The translations under genes were made by a program, and so were the position numbers. Under the pieces are notes generated by a model. That model made no database searches. It had not been told where the DNA came from and was given only the letters and a program-made list of their open reading frames with translations. A stretch of 15,098 bases of DNA from UBA9337 sp038331135 (lineage in GTDB: Bacteria; Patescibacteriota; Minisyncoccia; Moranbacterales; UBA9337): assembly GCA_038331135.1 (NCBI GenBank), contig JBBQOS010000022.1, positions 1-15,098 on the forward strand, read 5' to 3'. Shown here piece after piece: positions 1 through 6,699 of this stretch. Within the stretch, counting starts at the first letter, position 1. Every line of letters begins with the position of its first letter.

Positions 1-268
1 TCAATTTTCAATAAATTTCCAATGAATAAATTAATGAGAAATAAAATAATTTTAATACAACAAATATTAAATAATTCTAGCAATTAAGTTCAAAATTTTA
101 TTTAATGGGCATATTAAAATATTGAATATTGAATGAAAATTGTAAATTGGACATTTTATTTTTTTGATTGCTAAATTTATAGTTTATGATTATACTATAA
201 AAGTGAGAAACACGACATTTTTTTGTCACGTCTATACAACCTACTAACTACTAGCTATCAACAAATTT
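1..268. other. AT-rich non-coding leader before lysS
   Basis: I see no gene here. The stretch is very AT-rich and contains short near-repeats of the AATATTGAAT / AAAATTGTAAATTGG type (about 120-153). A related CAATTTTCA string near position 2 is the reverse complement of part of this, giving a weak and imperfect inverted pair. A possible lysS promoter lies at 168-196. The upstream gene is outside the window. Confidence 0.5.
168..196 (+). promoter_or_regulatory. possible sigma70-type promoter for lysS
   Basis: TTGCTA (168-173) and TATACT (191-196) are separated by 17 bp, giving four of six and five of six matches to the -35 and -10 consensus. The start codon is about 70 nt further on. In such AT-rich DNA chance matches are common, so this is tentative. 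Confidence 0.3.
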
Positions 269-1747
269 ATGAGAGAAGATATCTTGAAGGCCAAGCTGGA
301 AAAACTAGAAAACCTAAGAAATGCGGGGATTGATCCGTATCCGGAAAAATCCAAACGAACCCACACCAACAAAGAGGTGTTGGAAAATTTTGATAATATA
401 AAAGAAGAAGTTTTTTTGGTTGGCAGAGTGCGCTCGGTGCGTTCGATGGGAGGCTCAGCTTTTGTACACATCGAAGATGGGACAGATAAGATGCAGTTGT
501 TTTTTAATAAAAATAATTTAAACACCACCCCACAAGGAGGGGAGGAGTTTGATAGTTATAAAATATTTACTAAAAATATTGAGACAGGAGATTTTATCCA
601 AGTACAAGGAACCTTGTTTAGAACTAAGACTGAGGAAAAATCTTTATCGGTAACGGCTTGGAAAATTTTAACCAAAAATATCCGACCGATTCCAAGTGAA
701 TATTACGGTCTAAAAGATACAGAGAAACTTCTCCGAAAAAGGTATTTAGATCTGATGGGTAATCCTGAAACCAGAGATTTATTTGTAAAGAAAAGTCTTT
801 TTTGGCAGACTGTTAGAAAAGTTTTAACTGACGAAAAATTTCTTGAAGTACAAACTCCGGTTTTGGAAAGTGTCCCTGGAGGAGCGGACGCGGAACCATT
901 TATCACGCATTACAACGCGCTGGACCAGGATTTTTATTTGAGAATTTCTTTGGAATTGCATTTAAAAAGATTACTCGTGGGCGGTTATGAAAGAGTTTTT
1001 GAAATCGGTCGAGTTTTCCGAAATGAAGGAATTTCACGCGAGCATTTGCAAGAATTTGATCATATGGAATTTTATTGGGCTTACGCAGATATGGAAAATG
1101 GAATGGAGCTAGTGGAGAAAATGTACAAAGCCATCGCGCGCGCAGTTTTGGGAGAGCAAATGATATCTGTTTGGGAAGGCGAGGAAATTGATTGGAGTAA
1201 GCCTTGGCCACGGGTGGATTTTTTTACCGAATTCAAAAAAGAAACCGGTATTGATCTCAGTAAAGCGGATGTGTCCACCGAAGCCTTACGGGCAAAAGCG
1301 GATGAGTTAAAAATAAAATATGATCAAGCCGATGGCAAGGGAAGAATGATTGATACAATTTACAAAAAGACAGTTCGTCAAAAATTAATCCAGCCTTGCT
1401 TTTTGGTGGGTCAACCGCTGGAAGTTTCTCCGCTAGCCAAAAAAGATCCCAATATTCCCAATAGAGTTTTACGCTTTCAGCCCGTAGCTTGTAAGAGTGA
1501 ATTAGGTAATGGTTTTGCCGAATTAAACGACCCAATTGATCAAAAAGAAAGATTTGAAGCTCAGATGAAGCTACGTGAAGCGGGAGATAATGAGGCTCAA
1601 ATGCTAGATGAGGATTTTATTGAGGCTTTGGAATATGGGATGCCACCTGCTTTTGGTTTTGGAATGAGCGAGAGATTATTTGCAGTGATGTTAGGAAAAT
1701 CAGTCCGAGAAACTGTTATTTTCCCACCAGTGAGAACGATTGAATAA
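269..1747 (+). CDS. lysS: lysyl-tRNA synthetase, class II
   Basis: Charges tRNA-Lys with lysine in the cytoplasm using ATP. The 492-residue protein has the usual order: an N-terminal OB-fold anticodon-binding domain (about 45-135, with MGGSAFVHIEDG at 60-71), then the class II catalytic core. Motif 1 lies near FLEVQTPVLE (191-200). Motif 2 is FEIGRVFRNEGISREHLQEF (244-263) with R251. Motif 3 is GFGMSERL (463-470) with R469; bacterial LysRS usually has a G-I-D-R type sequence here, so SERL is a mild variant. Length is close to the family norm (about 490-510). The ATG at 269 starts a normal MREDILKAKLEKL helix, and no Shine-Dalgarno precedes it. Residues 85-93 (NTTPQGGEE) form an extra stretch in an OB-fold loop, encoded by DNA that matches a repeat in the porA-porB spacer. 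It lies 54 bp upstream of obg and may be co-transcribed with it. Confidence 0.96.
   Translation: MREDILKAKLEKLENLRNAGIDPYPEKSKRTHTNKEVLENFDNIKEEVFLVGRVRSVRSMGGSAFVHIEDGTDKMQLFFNKNNLNTTPQGGEEFDSYKIFTKNIETGDFIQVQGTLFRTKTEEKSLSVTAWKILTKNIRPIPSEYYGLKDTEKLLRKRYLDLMGNPETRDLFVKKSLFWQTVRKVLTDEKFLEVQTPVLESVPGGADAEPFITHYNALDQDFYLRISLELHLKRLLVGGYERVFEIGRVFRNEGISREHLQEFDHMEFYWAYADMENGMELVEKMYKAIARAVLGEQMISVWEGEEIDWSKPWPRVDFFTEFKKETGIDLSKADVSTEALRAKADELKIKYDQADGKGRMIDTIYKKTVRQKLIQPCFLVGQPLEVSPLAKKDPNIPNRVLRFQPVACKSELGNGFAELNDPIDQKERFEAQMKLREAGDNEAQMLDEDFIEALEYGMPPAFGFGMSERLFAVMLGKSVRETVIFPPVRTIE
522..547 (+). repeat. C/G-rich repeat fragment inside lysS
   Basis: The 10-mer ACACCACCCC (522-531) is followed after 3 nt by AGGAGGGGAGG (535-545). 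The same two strings, in the same order but 16 nt apart, occur in the porA-porB spacer (12275-12284 and 12301-12311). It is read in frame as residues 85-93 of LysRS. The two blocks suggest a repeat copy that lost one hairpin arm. Confidence 0.6.
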
Positions 1748-1766
1748 ATATTTTTTTTATCCAAAC

Positions 1767-1798
1767 TCGTTAATGCGTTAATTCATGAATTATAAATT
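1767..1798 (+). repeat. decayed 8-nt periodic array (lysS-obg spacer)
   Basis: TCGTTAAT, GCGTTAAT, TCATGAAT and TATAAATT follow one another every 8 nt. The first two match closely; the last two are weak. This is the same period and core (GTTAAT / GCTAAA) as arrays elsewhere in the window. Confidence 0.4.
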
Positions 1799-1801
1799 GG
1801 T

Positions 1802-2764
1802 ATGCTAATAGATGATGTTACAATTAAAGTGCGAGCAGGTAAAGGTGGCAATGGAATGGTGGCTTTTGCTAAGACACTTATGAATCAAGGTCCGACTGGT
1901 GGAGATGGAGGACGAGGAGGAAATGTAATTGTCCGAGGAGTAAACGACTTGGGAGCTTTACGGCCTTTCAAAACCAAAAAATTAGTCGCTGCCAAAGATG
2001 GAGGAGCAGGCGAGCAAAATATGCGAACCGGAGCCAATGGTAACGACGGAATAGTAATCGTGCCAATAGGAACAGTAGTGCATGATTTAAGTAATAAAAA
2101 AAATTACGAAATAAATAAATTGGGTCAAGAAATTATTATTGCCAAAGGGGGCAACGGTGGATTTGGAAATTTTTATTTTCGTTCTAGCACCAACACTACC
2201 CCCCAGCAAGCTAACCCCGGAGCGGTGGGAGAAAATGTTGAACTTCGTTTGGAGTTAAAATTAATTGCCGATATTGGTTTTGTGGGCTATCCCAATGTTG
2301 GGAAATCCAGTCTCTTAAACGAGCTCACTAATGCCTCCAGTAAAGTGGCGAATTATAAATTTACCACGCTGGAACCGCATTTGGGAGTTTACTACGAATT
2401 AATTTTGGCGGATATCCCAGGAATAATTGAGGGCGCTTCGGAGGGCAAAGGTTTGGGATTAAAGTTTTTAAAACATATCGAAAGAACCAATATTTTGTTT
2501 CATTTTATCGCCGCCGATAGTGAAGACCCATTAAAAGATTATGAAATAATAAGAGAAGAATTGGGAACATTCAATAAAGAATTATTGGAGAAAGAAGAAT
2601 GGGTAATTGTAAGTAAATCGGATGAAAAGAGTCCACTGGAAGTTAGTAAAATTGTGGATAAGTTAAAGAAAAAAAATCCCAACGTTGTTTCTCTTTCACT
2701 TCTAGACGATAAAAGTATAGCGGAATTAAAAAAAGTGTTGAATGAAATAAAAGAAAGAAAATAA
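1802..2764 (+). CDS. obg: Obg/CgtA family ribosome-associated GTPase
   Basis: Essential GTPase that binds the 50S subunit and links ribosome assembly to growth state. Residues 1-155 form the glycine-rich Obg fold (KGGNGMVAF, GPTGGDGGRGGN, and KGGNGGFGN at 115-123). The G domain follows: G1 GYPNVGKS (162-169), G2 threonines 188-189, G3 DIPGIIEGASEGKGLG (204-219), G4 SKSD (271-274) and a weak G5 near 297-302. Two oddities are visible. G4 has Ser in place of the usual Asn of NKxD. The FRREK-type segment common near residue 25 of bacterial Obg is replaced by AFAKTLMNQ. At 320 residues it ends just after the G domain, so the variable C-terminal extension of some Obg proteins is absent. No Shine-Dalgarno precedes the ATG. 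Confidence 0.95.
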   Translation: MLIDDVTIKVRAGKGGNGMVAFAKTLMNQGPTGGDGGRGGNVIVRGVNDLGALRPFKTKKLVAAKDGGAGEQNMRTGANGNDGIVIVPIGTVVHDLSNKKNYEINKLGQEIIIAKGGNGGFGNFYFRSSTNTTPQQANPGAVGENVELRLELKLIADIGFVGYPNVGKSSLLNELTNASSKVANYKFTTLEPHLGVYYELILADIPGIIEGASEGKGLGLKFLKHIERTNILFHFIAADSEDPLKDYEIIREELGTFNKELLEKEEWVIVSKSDEKSPLEVSKIVDKLKKKNPNVVSLSLLDDKSIAELKKVLNEIKERK

Positions 2765-2777
2765 ATTACAACAATTA

Positions 2778-2897
2778 CTCGCAATGACAAACTCTCTCGT
2801 CTTTGCGAGGTAATCCGAAGCAATCTCGGATAAACATCTCTGCATTATATTTTGAGATTGCCACGAAATTGCGAATACACAATTTATCGCAATGACA
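2778..2897. repeat. interspersed TCTTTGCGAG...GCAATCTC repeat, inverted pair
   Basis: The obg-serS spacer holds a + strand unit (2799-2828: GTCTTTGCGAGG, then CGAAGCAATCTCG) and a - strand unit (2854-2897: GAGATTGCCACG, then TCGCAATGACA). A further end fragment, CTCGCAATGACA, lies at 2778-2789. The - strand unit contains a hairpin AAATTG / CAATTT (2866-2871 with 2880-2885) around a loop containing GAATAC. Related units occur at 10815-10933 and 13241-13535. Open reading frames on the - strand across this spacer are translations of the repeat and are not genes. Confidence 0.7.
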
Positions 2898-3051
2898 GAT
2901 GGTAAGAATGACAAATAAGCGGATAGAATTGATATTAATATTTGTAAATTGTTTCTTGTGATTTGAAATTTGATTTGTAAGTAAGCTCATTTGTTAAACT
3001 TGCAATGCGCTATTGAACTAAGAATAATTTTAAAACTTAAAATGCAAATTT

Positions 3052-4377
3052 ATGTTGGACATAAGATATATCAGAGAAAACCAAATCGCTCTAAAAGAGG
3101 CGATTGAAAATAAAAATATTAAGTTGGATTTAGATGAGCTCTTAAAAATAGATCAAAAGCGGGTGAACTTATTGCAAGAGATTGAAGATTTGAAGGCGGA
3201 AAAAAATAAATTAAACGATGAAATTAAATCCGCAAAAAATGATGTTGATAAAAAAGAAATCATAAAAAAGGGATTAATAGTGAAAGAAAAATTAGCGAAA
3301 CTTGATCCTGAATTTATTGAAATTAAAAAGCGATTTAATGAGTTTATGGTTTTGGTGCCGGTTGTCCCATCAGAAGATACCCCAGTTGGAAAGGATGATA
3401 GCAAGAATGTTGAAATTTACCGAAAAGGTGAAATACCAAAATTTGACTTTACGCCAAAGACACATATTGAATTGGCGCAGGATTTGGATATTATTGATTT
3501 TGAAAAGGGCGCCAAGGTTTCTGGATATCGGGGTTATTATCTGAAAAACGAAGGGTCACTTCTTGTAATGGCGCTTATGATGTATGCGTTAAATAAAATG
3601 GTAGAGAAAGGTTATGCTCCGATAATTCCTCCAACATTGATAAAAGAATTTGCTCTTTTTGGCAGTGGATATTTTAAAGGCACTCAATATGATAGTGATT
3701 CTGATAATATTTATCAAATTGCGACGCGTGACAAGGAAATGGACGGTGCAGAGAGTAAAGAAAAGAAATTTTTAGTGGGCACTGCTGAGCCATCACTTCT
3801 GGCCTATTTTTCCGACGAAGTCTTGGACGAAGCTAAATTGCCGATAAAAGTCTGCGGATTTTCGCCATGTTACAGAAGTGAAATCGGGGATTATGGTAAG
3901 GATAATAAGGGGCTTTATCGAGTCCATGAATTTTTTAAGGTGGAGCAAGTAGTAGTATCCAAAGCAGACAAAGTGGAAGCGACAAAACTACAAGAAGAAA
4001 TGATTGGGATTTCAGAGGAAATGCACGAAGAGCTTGGTTTGCCATATCGTAAATTGCAAATTTGTACTGGTGATATGCCAGCTGGAAAATATCGAGCTTT
4101 TGATTTGGAGGCCTGGATGCCGGGACTTAATCGCTGGGGAGAAACAGGTAGCGCTTCTAATTTTTTGGATTGGCAAGCTAGACGTTTAAATATAAAATAT
4201 AAAGATAGTGATGGTAAAAATAAATTTGCTTATCTTTTAAATAACACCGCTTTGCCGTCCGTGCGACCGCTTATCGCAATTTTAGAAAATTTCCAACAAG
4301 CCGATGGCAGTGTAATTATTCCGGAAGTTTTGAGAAAATGGATGCCAGGAAGTAGAGACGTGATTCATCACGTCTAA
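3052..4377 (+). CDS. serS: seryl-tRNA synthetase
   Basis: Charges tRNA-Ser, and tRNA-Sec where present, with serine in the cytoplasm. The N-terminal long coiled-coil arm that contacts the tRNA variable arm spans about residues 28-100 and is rich in K, E and L. The class II core follows: motif 1 near GYAPIIPP (187-194), the TAE substrate loop at 244-246, motif 2 FSPCYRSEIGDYG (270-282) with R275, and motif 3 LNNTALPSVRPLIAILENFQ (396-415) with R405. Total length of 441 is normal. The last eight residues (SRDVIHHV, 434-441) and the TAA stop are encoded by a REP hairpin shared with the neighbouring transposase cassette, so this tail is repeat-derived and not the family's own C-terminus. It ends just before the point where many SerRS proteins finish, so enzyme function is probably kept. 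No clear Shine-Dalgarno is present. Confidence 0.95.
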   Translation: MLDIRYIRENQIALKEAIENKNIKLDLDELLKIDQKRVNLLQEIEDLKAEKNKLNDEIKSAKNDVDKKEIIKKGLIVKEKLAKLDPEFIEIKKRFNEFMVLVPVVPSEDTPVGKDDSKNVEIYRKGEIPKFDFTPKTHIELAQDLDIIDFEKGAKVSGYRGYYLKNEGSLLVMALMMYALNKMVEKGYAPIIPPTLIKEFALFGSGYFKGTQYDSDSDNIYQIATRDKEMDGAESKEKKFLVGTAEPSLLAYFSDEVLDEAKLPIKVCGFSPCYRSEIGDYGKDNKGLYRVHEFFKVEQVVVSKADKVEATKLQEEMIGISEEMHEELGLPYRKLQICTGDMPAGKYRAFDLEAWMPGLNRWGETGSASNFLDWQARRLNIKYKDSDGKNKFAYLLNNTALPSVRPLIAILENFQQADGSVIIPEVLRKWMPGSRDVIHHV

Positions 4378-4443
4378 CCTAAAAATAAAATTGTAGAGAC
4401 GTGATTCATCACGTCTGAGACGCGATGAATCACGTCTCTACAA
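4352..4443. repeat. left REP triad
   Basis: REP 1 (4352-4376) overlaps the last codons and stop of serS. REP 2 (4393-4416) and REP 3 (4417-4441, opposite strand) form a near-perfect inverted repeat with 26-nt arms, 4391-4416 and 4418-4443, with one mismatch. Each has the GTAG tetranucleotide on the outer side, which is a BIME-like head-to-head arrangement. Confidence 0.85.
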
Positions 4444-5069
4444 TGTATTTGATGATTATGTCCGATAAATTTAAAAATAAATATAGAATCAAGTCAGCTC
4501 GTTTAAAAAATTATGATTATTCTCAAAACGGAATGTATTTTGTGACTATTTGCACCAAGAATAGGGAAGATTATTTTGGCGAGATTAAGGATGGAGAAAT
4601 TATTTTAAATGAGATTGGTAAGGTTGTCGATCAATTTTGGCGAGAAATACCCAAGCATTTTTTATTTGTAAAATTAGATGAATTTGTTATTATGCCAAAT
4701 CATATTCATGGAAATTTGGAAATAATTCAAGATGATAATATGGAGACACGATTTATCGCGACTAAAAAAGACGATATAAGCCGAGACGCGATGAATCACG
4801 TCTCTACGGAAGATTCAATAGAGGGCGTTACCAATAAAAATAATCCTATACCGACTCTGTGTTCGTTATCAAATATTATTCGCTGGTACAAGGGAAGGTG
4901 CTCATTCGAAATCAGAAAACATACAAATAGTAATGTTTTTGCTTGGCAACCTCGTTTTTATGATCATATAATTAGAAATGAAATAGAATTAAATAAAATT
5001 AGAGAATATATAATTAATAATCCAAAAAATTGGGAAGAGGAAAGATATAATATAGAAAATGTATTTTAA
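4425..5069 (+). CDS. REP-associated tyrosine transposase (RAYT, Y1_Tnp/HUH family)
   Basis: Single-strand nuclease of the IS200/IS605-related HUH superfamily that acts on REP hairpins. The core is intact: GMYFVTICTKNR (36-47), the metal-binding HUH motif in MPNHIHG (90-96; His93, His95), and the catalytic tyrosine in FAWQPRFYDHIIR (172-184; Tyr179), then IREYIINNPKNW (192-203). At 214 residues it is longer than most RAYTs (about 150-190) for two visible reasons. The first ATG lies inside a REP, adding MNHVST, and the ATG at 4458 (MSDKFKNKYRIKSARL) is a more natural start. Residues about 106-130 are an in-frame insertion built from REP sequence, again reading MNHVST. There is no Shine-Dalgarno at any candidate start. 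The insertion falls between the HUH strand and the C-terminal Tyr helix, in a region that varies in the family, so activity is plausible but unproven. Confidence 0.88.
   Translation: MNHVSTMYLMIMSDKFKNKYRIKSARLKNYDYSQNGMYFVTICTKNREDYFGEIKDGEIILNEIGKVVDQFWREIPKHFLFVKLDEFVIMPNHIHGNLEIIQDDNMETRFIATKKDDISRDAMNHVSTEDSIEGVTNKNNPIPTLCSLSNIIRWYKGRCSFEIRKHTNSNVFAWQPRFYDHIIRNEIELNKIREYIINNPKNWEEERYNIENVF
4743..4807. repeat. two REP copies inside the transposase gene
   Basis: Bases 4783-4807 are identical over 25 nt to REP 3 of the left triad (4417-4441). Bases 4743-4763 (GAGACACGATTTATCGCGACT apart from its last base) are a degenerate REP resembling the one at 5107-5130. Both are read in frame, so the gene stays open. 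Confidence 0.8.
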
Positions 5070-5070
5070 C

Positions 5071-5157
5071 GTAGAGACGTGATTCATCACGTCTAAAAAT
5101 AAAATTGTAGAGACGTGATTTATCACGTCTGAGACGCGATGAATCGAGTCTCTACAA
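5071..5157. repeat. right REP triad
   Basis: REP 1 (5071-5095) starts two bases after the transposase stop. REP 2 (5107-5130) and REP 3 (5131-5155, opposite strand) form the inverted pair. The order, spacing and spacer sequence match the left triad, which lacks only a few bases of identity: AACCT is present only on the left, GATTT replaces GATTC, and CGAGTC replaces CACGTC. It ends 11 nt before the glycosidase start. Confidence 0.85.
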
Positions 5158-5168
5158 TGTAAATAAAA

Positions 5169-6434
5169 ATGGAAAAAGAAATAAAAAATAATTTAAAATT
5201 TCCAGCTGGATTCTTATGGGGTGCTGCGACAAGCGCGCATCAAGTTGAAGGTGGAACGAAAAATAATTGGAGTGAGTGGGAAAAAAATAATGCCCAGAGG
5301 ATTGCAAATGGAGCTGGAAAAAAATGGGAGAAATGGCAACAAGAAAAATTCCCAGAGATGTTTAATTCTGAAAATTATATTTCAGGTCAAGCTTGTGATC
5401 AGTATAATCGTTATAAGGAAGACTTTGATCTGGTCAAGTTAGGTGGGCACAATGCTCATAGGTTTTCGATTGAATGGTCACGTATCGAGCCAGAAGAAGG
5501 AAAATTTGATGAGAAAGAAATTGAGCACTATCAAAAAGTTGTTTCAGCTCTTCGCGAAAGAAAAATCGAACCATTTATTTGTCTTTGGCATTGGACGCAT
5601 CCACTTTGGCTCGAAGATAAAGGTGGATCTGCTAGTAGTGAGTTTCCGAAATATTTTGGAAGATTTGCAAAGCTGATGGCTGAGAAGTTGGAGGGCGTGA
5701 ATTTTTGGTTGACAATAAACGAGCCAATGTCTGTCATTTCAAGTTGTTATATTTTAGGTAATTGGCCACCACAAAATAAAAACCCATTGCTAGCCCTGAA
5801 AGTCTACAAAGTTTTAGCAGAGGCTCATAGGAAAGCCTATGATGAAATTCATTCCGTTTCCAAAAATGCGAAAGTTGGATTTGCAAATATTTTGGCATAT
5901 TTTGAGCCAGCAAACAGAAAAAATCCCCTAGATATTTTGACTGTGAAAATTGCAAAATATTTTTCTAATGATAAATTTTTTAAAATGACAGAAGGGAAAA
6001 ATGATTTTCTTGCGCCTCAATATTATTTTCATCACAAAATAAATTTTTTTGGAAAAAGAAAAAATGAGAACAAAAAAGTTTCTGATTTTAATTGGGAAAT
6101 TTATCCCGAAGGTTTGTATCAAATTATAAAAGATTTGCACAAATATAATCTGCCTATTTATGTGACTGAAAATGGCTTAGCTGACAAAGATGATGAGAAA
6201 AGAACAGAGTTTATAAAAGAACATTTGAAGTGGGTGCACAAAGCAATCTCTGAGGGAGTTGATGTAAGGGGATATTTTTATTGGTCTCTCCTAGACAACT
6301 TTGAATGGGACAAGGGTTTTTGGCCTCGTTTTGGTTTGATTGAAATTGATTATAAGACATTGGAGAGAAAACCACGAAAAAGCTTTTATGTTTATAAGGA
6401 AATAATAGAAAAATCAAAATGTTCTAAATGTTGA
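5169..6434 (+). CDS. glycoside hydrolase family 1 beta-glycosidase (beta-glucosidase-like)
   Basis: Retaining beta-glycosidase, probably cytoplasmic since no signal peptide is visible. It hydrolyses terminal beta-linked sugars from oligosaccharides; the exact sugar cannot be read from sequence. The GH1 N-terminal signature FPAGFLWGAATSAHQVEGG is at 11-29 (sugar-binding Gln25). H141 lies in LWHWTHP. The acid/base is Glu185 in TINEP and the nucleophile Glu334 in YVTENG. WSLLDNFEW (372-380) is the aglycone/glycone-binding segment near the C-terminus. At 421 residues it is slightly shorter than typical GH1 (about 440-480). The conserved NYY after the middle strand reads QYY (285-287). The last residues KCSKC belong to a 9-nt periodic repeat that continues past the TGA. 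It follows the RAYT cassette directly; the upstream REP hairpins could influence its mRNA. Confidence 0.92.
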   Translation: MEKEIKNNLKFPAGFLWGAATSAHQVEGGTKNNWSEWEKNNAQRIANGAGKKWEKWQQEKFPEMFNSENYISGQACDQYNRYKEDFDLVKLGGHNAHRFSIEWSRIEPEEGKFDEKEIEHYQKVVSALRERKIEPFICLWHWTHPLWLEDKGGSASSEFPKYFGRFAKLMAEKLEGVNFWLTINEPMSVISSCYILGNWPPQNKNPLLALKVYKVLAEAHRKAYDEIHSVSKNAKVGFANILAYFEPANRKNPLDILTVKIAKYFSNDKFFKMTEGKNDFLAPQYYFHHKINFFGKRKNENKKVSDFNWEIYPEGLYQIIKDLHKYNLPIYVTENGLADKDDEKRTEFIKEHLKWVHKAISEGVDVRGYFYWSLLDNFEWDKGFWPRFGLIEIDYKTLERKPRKSFYVYKEIIEKSKCSKC

Positions 6435-6506
6435 AGATGGTGTAATTGTTCTAGGTGTTTTAAATGTTCAAAGTGCGGTAATTTTTCCAATATCTGTAAA
6501 GTTTAT
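6417..6506 (+). repeat. 9-nt periodic repeat at the 3' end of the glycosidase gene
   Basis: From 6417 the sequence repeats every 9 nt: AAATGTTCT, AAATGTTGA, AGATGGTGT, AATTGTTCT, AGGTGTTTT, AAATGTTCA, AAGTGCGGT, then weaker units to about 6506. In the gene's frame each unit reads Lys/Arg/Asn-Cys-X. The gene's TGA stop is the third codon of unit two. Confidence 0.65.
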
Positions 6507-6527
6507 AGAATTAGAATAAATAAAATC

Positions 6528-6602
6528 AAAGTCATCAGTAATCGGGTCAACTAGACATATTAGTAGTTGCTTGATTGTGATGACTCGATGACCATTGACT
6601 TT
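6528..6602. other. imperfect inverted repeat upstream of the ABC gene
   Basis: AAAGTCA (6528-6534) pairs with TGACTTT (6596-6602), and after a 6/6 internal loop ATCGGGTCA (6541-6549) pairs with TGACTCGAT (6581-6589), allowing one wobble. It lies upstream of the likely promoter at 6634, so it is more likely DNA-level structure or a terminator remnant than part of the ABC leader. No T-run follows. Confidence 0.4.
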
Positions 6603-6622
6603 ATTATTATTGTTTTGTTTTC

Positions 6623-6646
6623 ATGCTAAAATGTTAACATGCTAAC
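6623..6646 (+). repeat. 8-nt periodic array upstream of the ABC gene
   Basis: Three adjacent octamers, ATGCTAAA, ATGTTAAC and ATGCTAAC, followed by a partial ATGACTTG. The middle unit carries the probable -35 hexamer of the ABC promoter. Confidence 0.6.
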
Positions 6647-6663
6647 ATGACTTGTGCTATAAT
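6634..6663 (+). promoter_or_regulatory. sigma70-type promoter for the ABC operon
   Basis: TTAACA (6634-6639, five of six to consensus) and TATAAT (6658-6663, perfect) are 18 bp apart, with an extended -10 TG at 6655-6656. The start codon of the ATPase gene is 36 nt downstream. Confidence 0.65.
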
Positions 6664-6699
6664 ATATCTACAGTGCAATTTATATAAAAACAAAAATAA

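Larger units (their letters stand above)
4352..5157 (+). mobile_element. RAYT cassette flanked by REP triads
   Basis: A transposase gene (4425-5069) sits between two nearly identical ~90-bp blocks, 4352-4443 and 5071-5157. Each block has one REP, a short AAAAATAAAATTG spacer, then two REPs in inverted orientation. Each REP begins with GTAG followed by the hairpin AGACGTGAT / ATCACGTCT. The 5' GTAG beside a palindrome is the known hallmark of RAYT-recognised REPs. The two blocks differ by one short indel and a few substitutions. The unit lies between serS and the glycosidase gene. Recent insertion or duplication is inferred from the similarity of the flanks. Confidence 0.75.

Noticed and set aside
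200..235. Hairpin terminator before lysS around the T-run at 218-224
   Set aside because: Only a four-base GACA/TGTC stem can form, too weak for a terminator.
2726..2990. Open reading frames on the - strand across the obg-serS spacer
   Set aside because: They translate the interspersed repeat (strings such as GLPRKDERVCHCE), have no start signals and no domain; the region is non-coding.
4425..4457. ATG at 4425 as certain start of the transposase
   Set aside because: Its first six codons are REP sequence, and family N-termini fit better from the ATG at 4458; I kept the longer frame in the feature but flag the start.
4352..5157. CRISPR-like array because of repeated 25-nt palindromes
   Set aside because: The repeats alternate in orientation, spacing is irregular, there are no unique spacers of constant length, and a RAYT gene explains them.
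6432..6434. UGA as selenocysteine or a reassigned codon in the glycosidase gene
   Set aside because: The GH1 fold is complete before it, the downstream frame is a decaying 9-nt repeat, no SECIS-like hairpin stands right after it, and no other gene needs an altered code.
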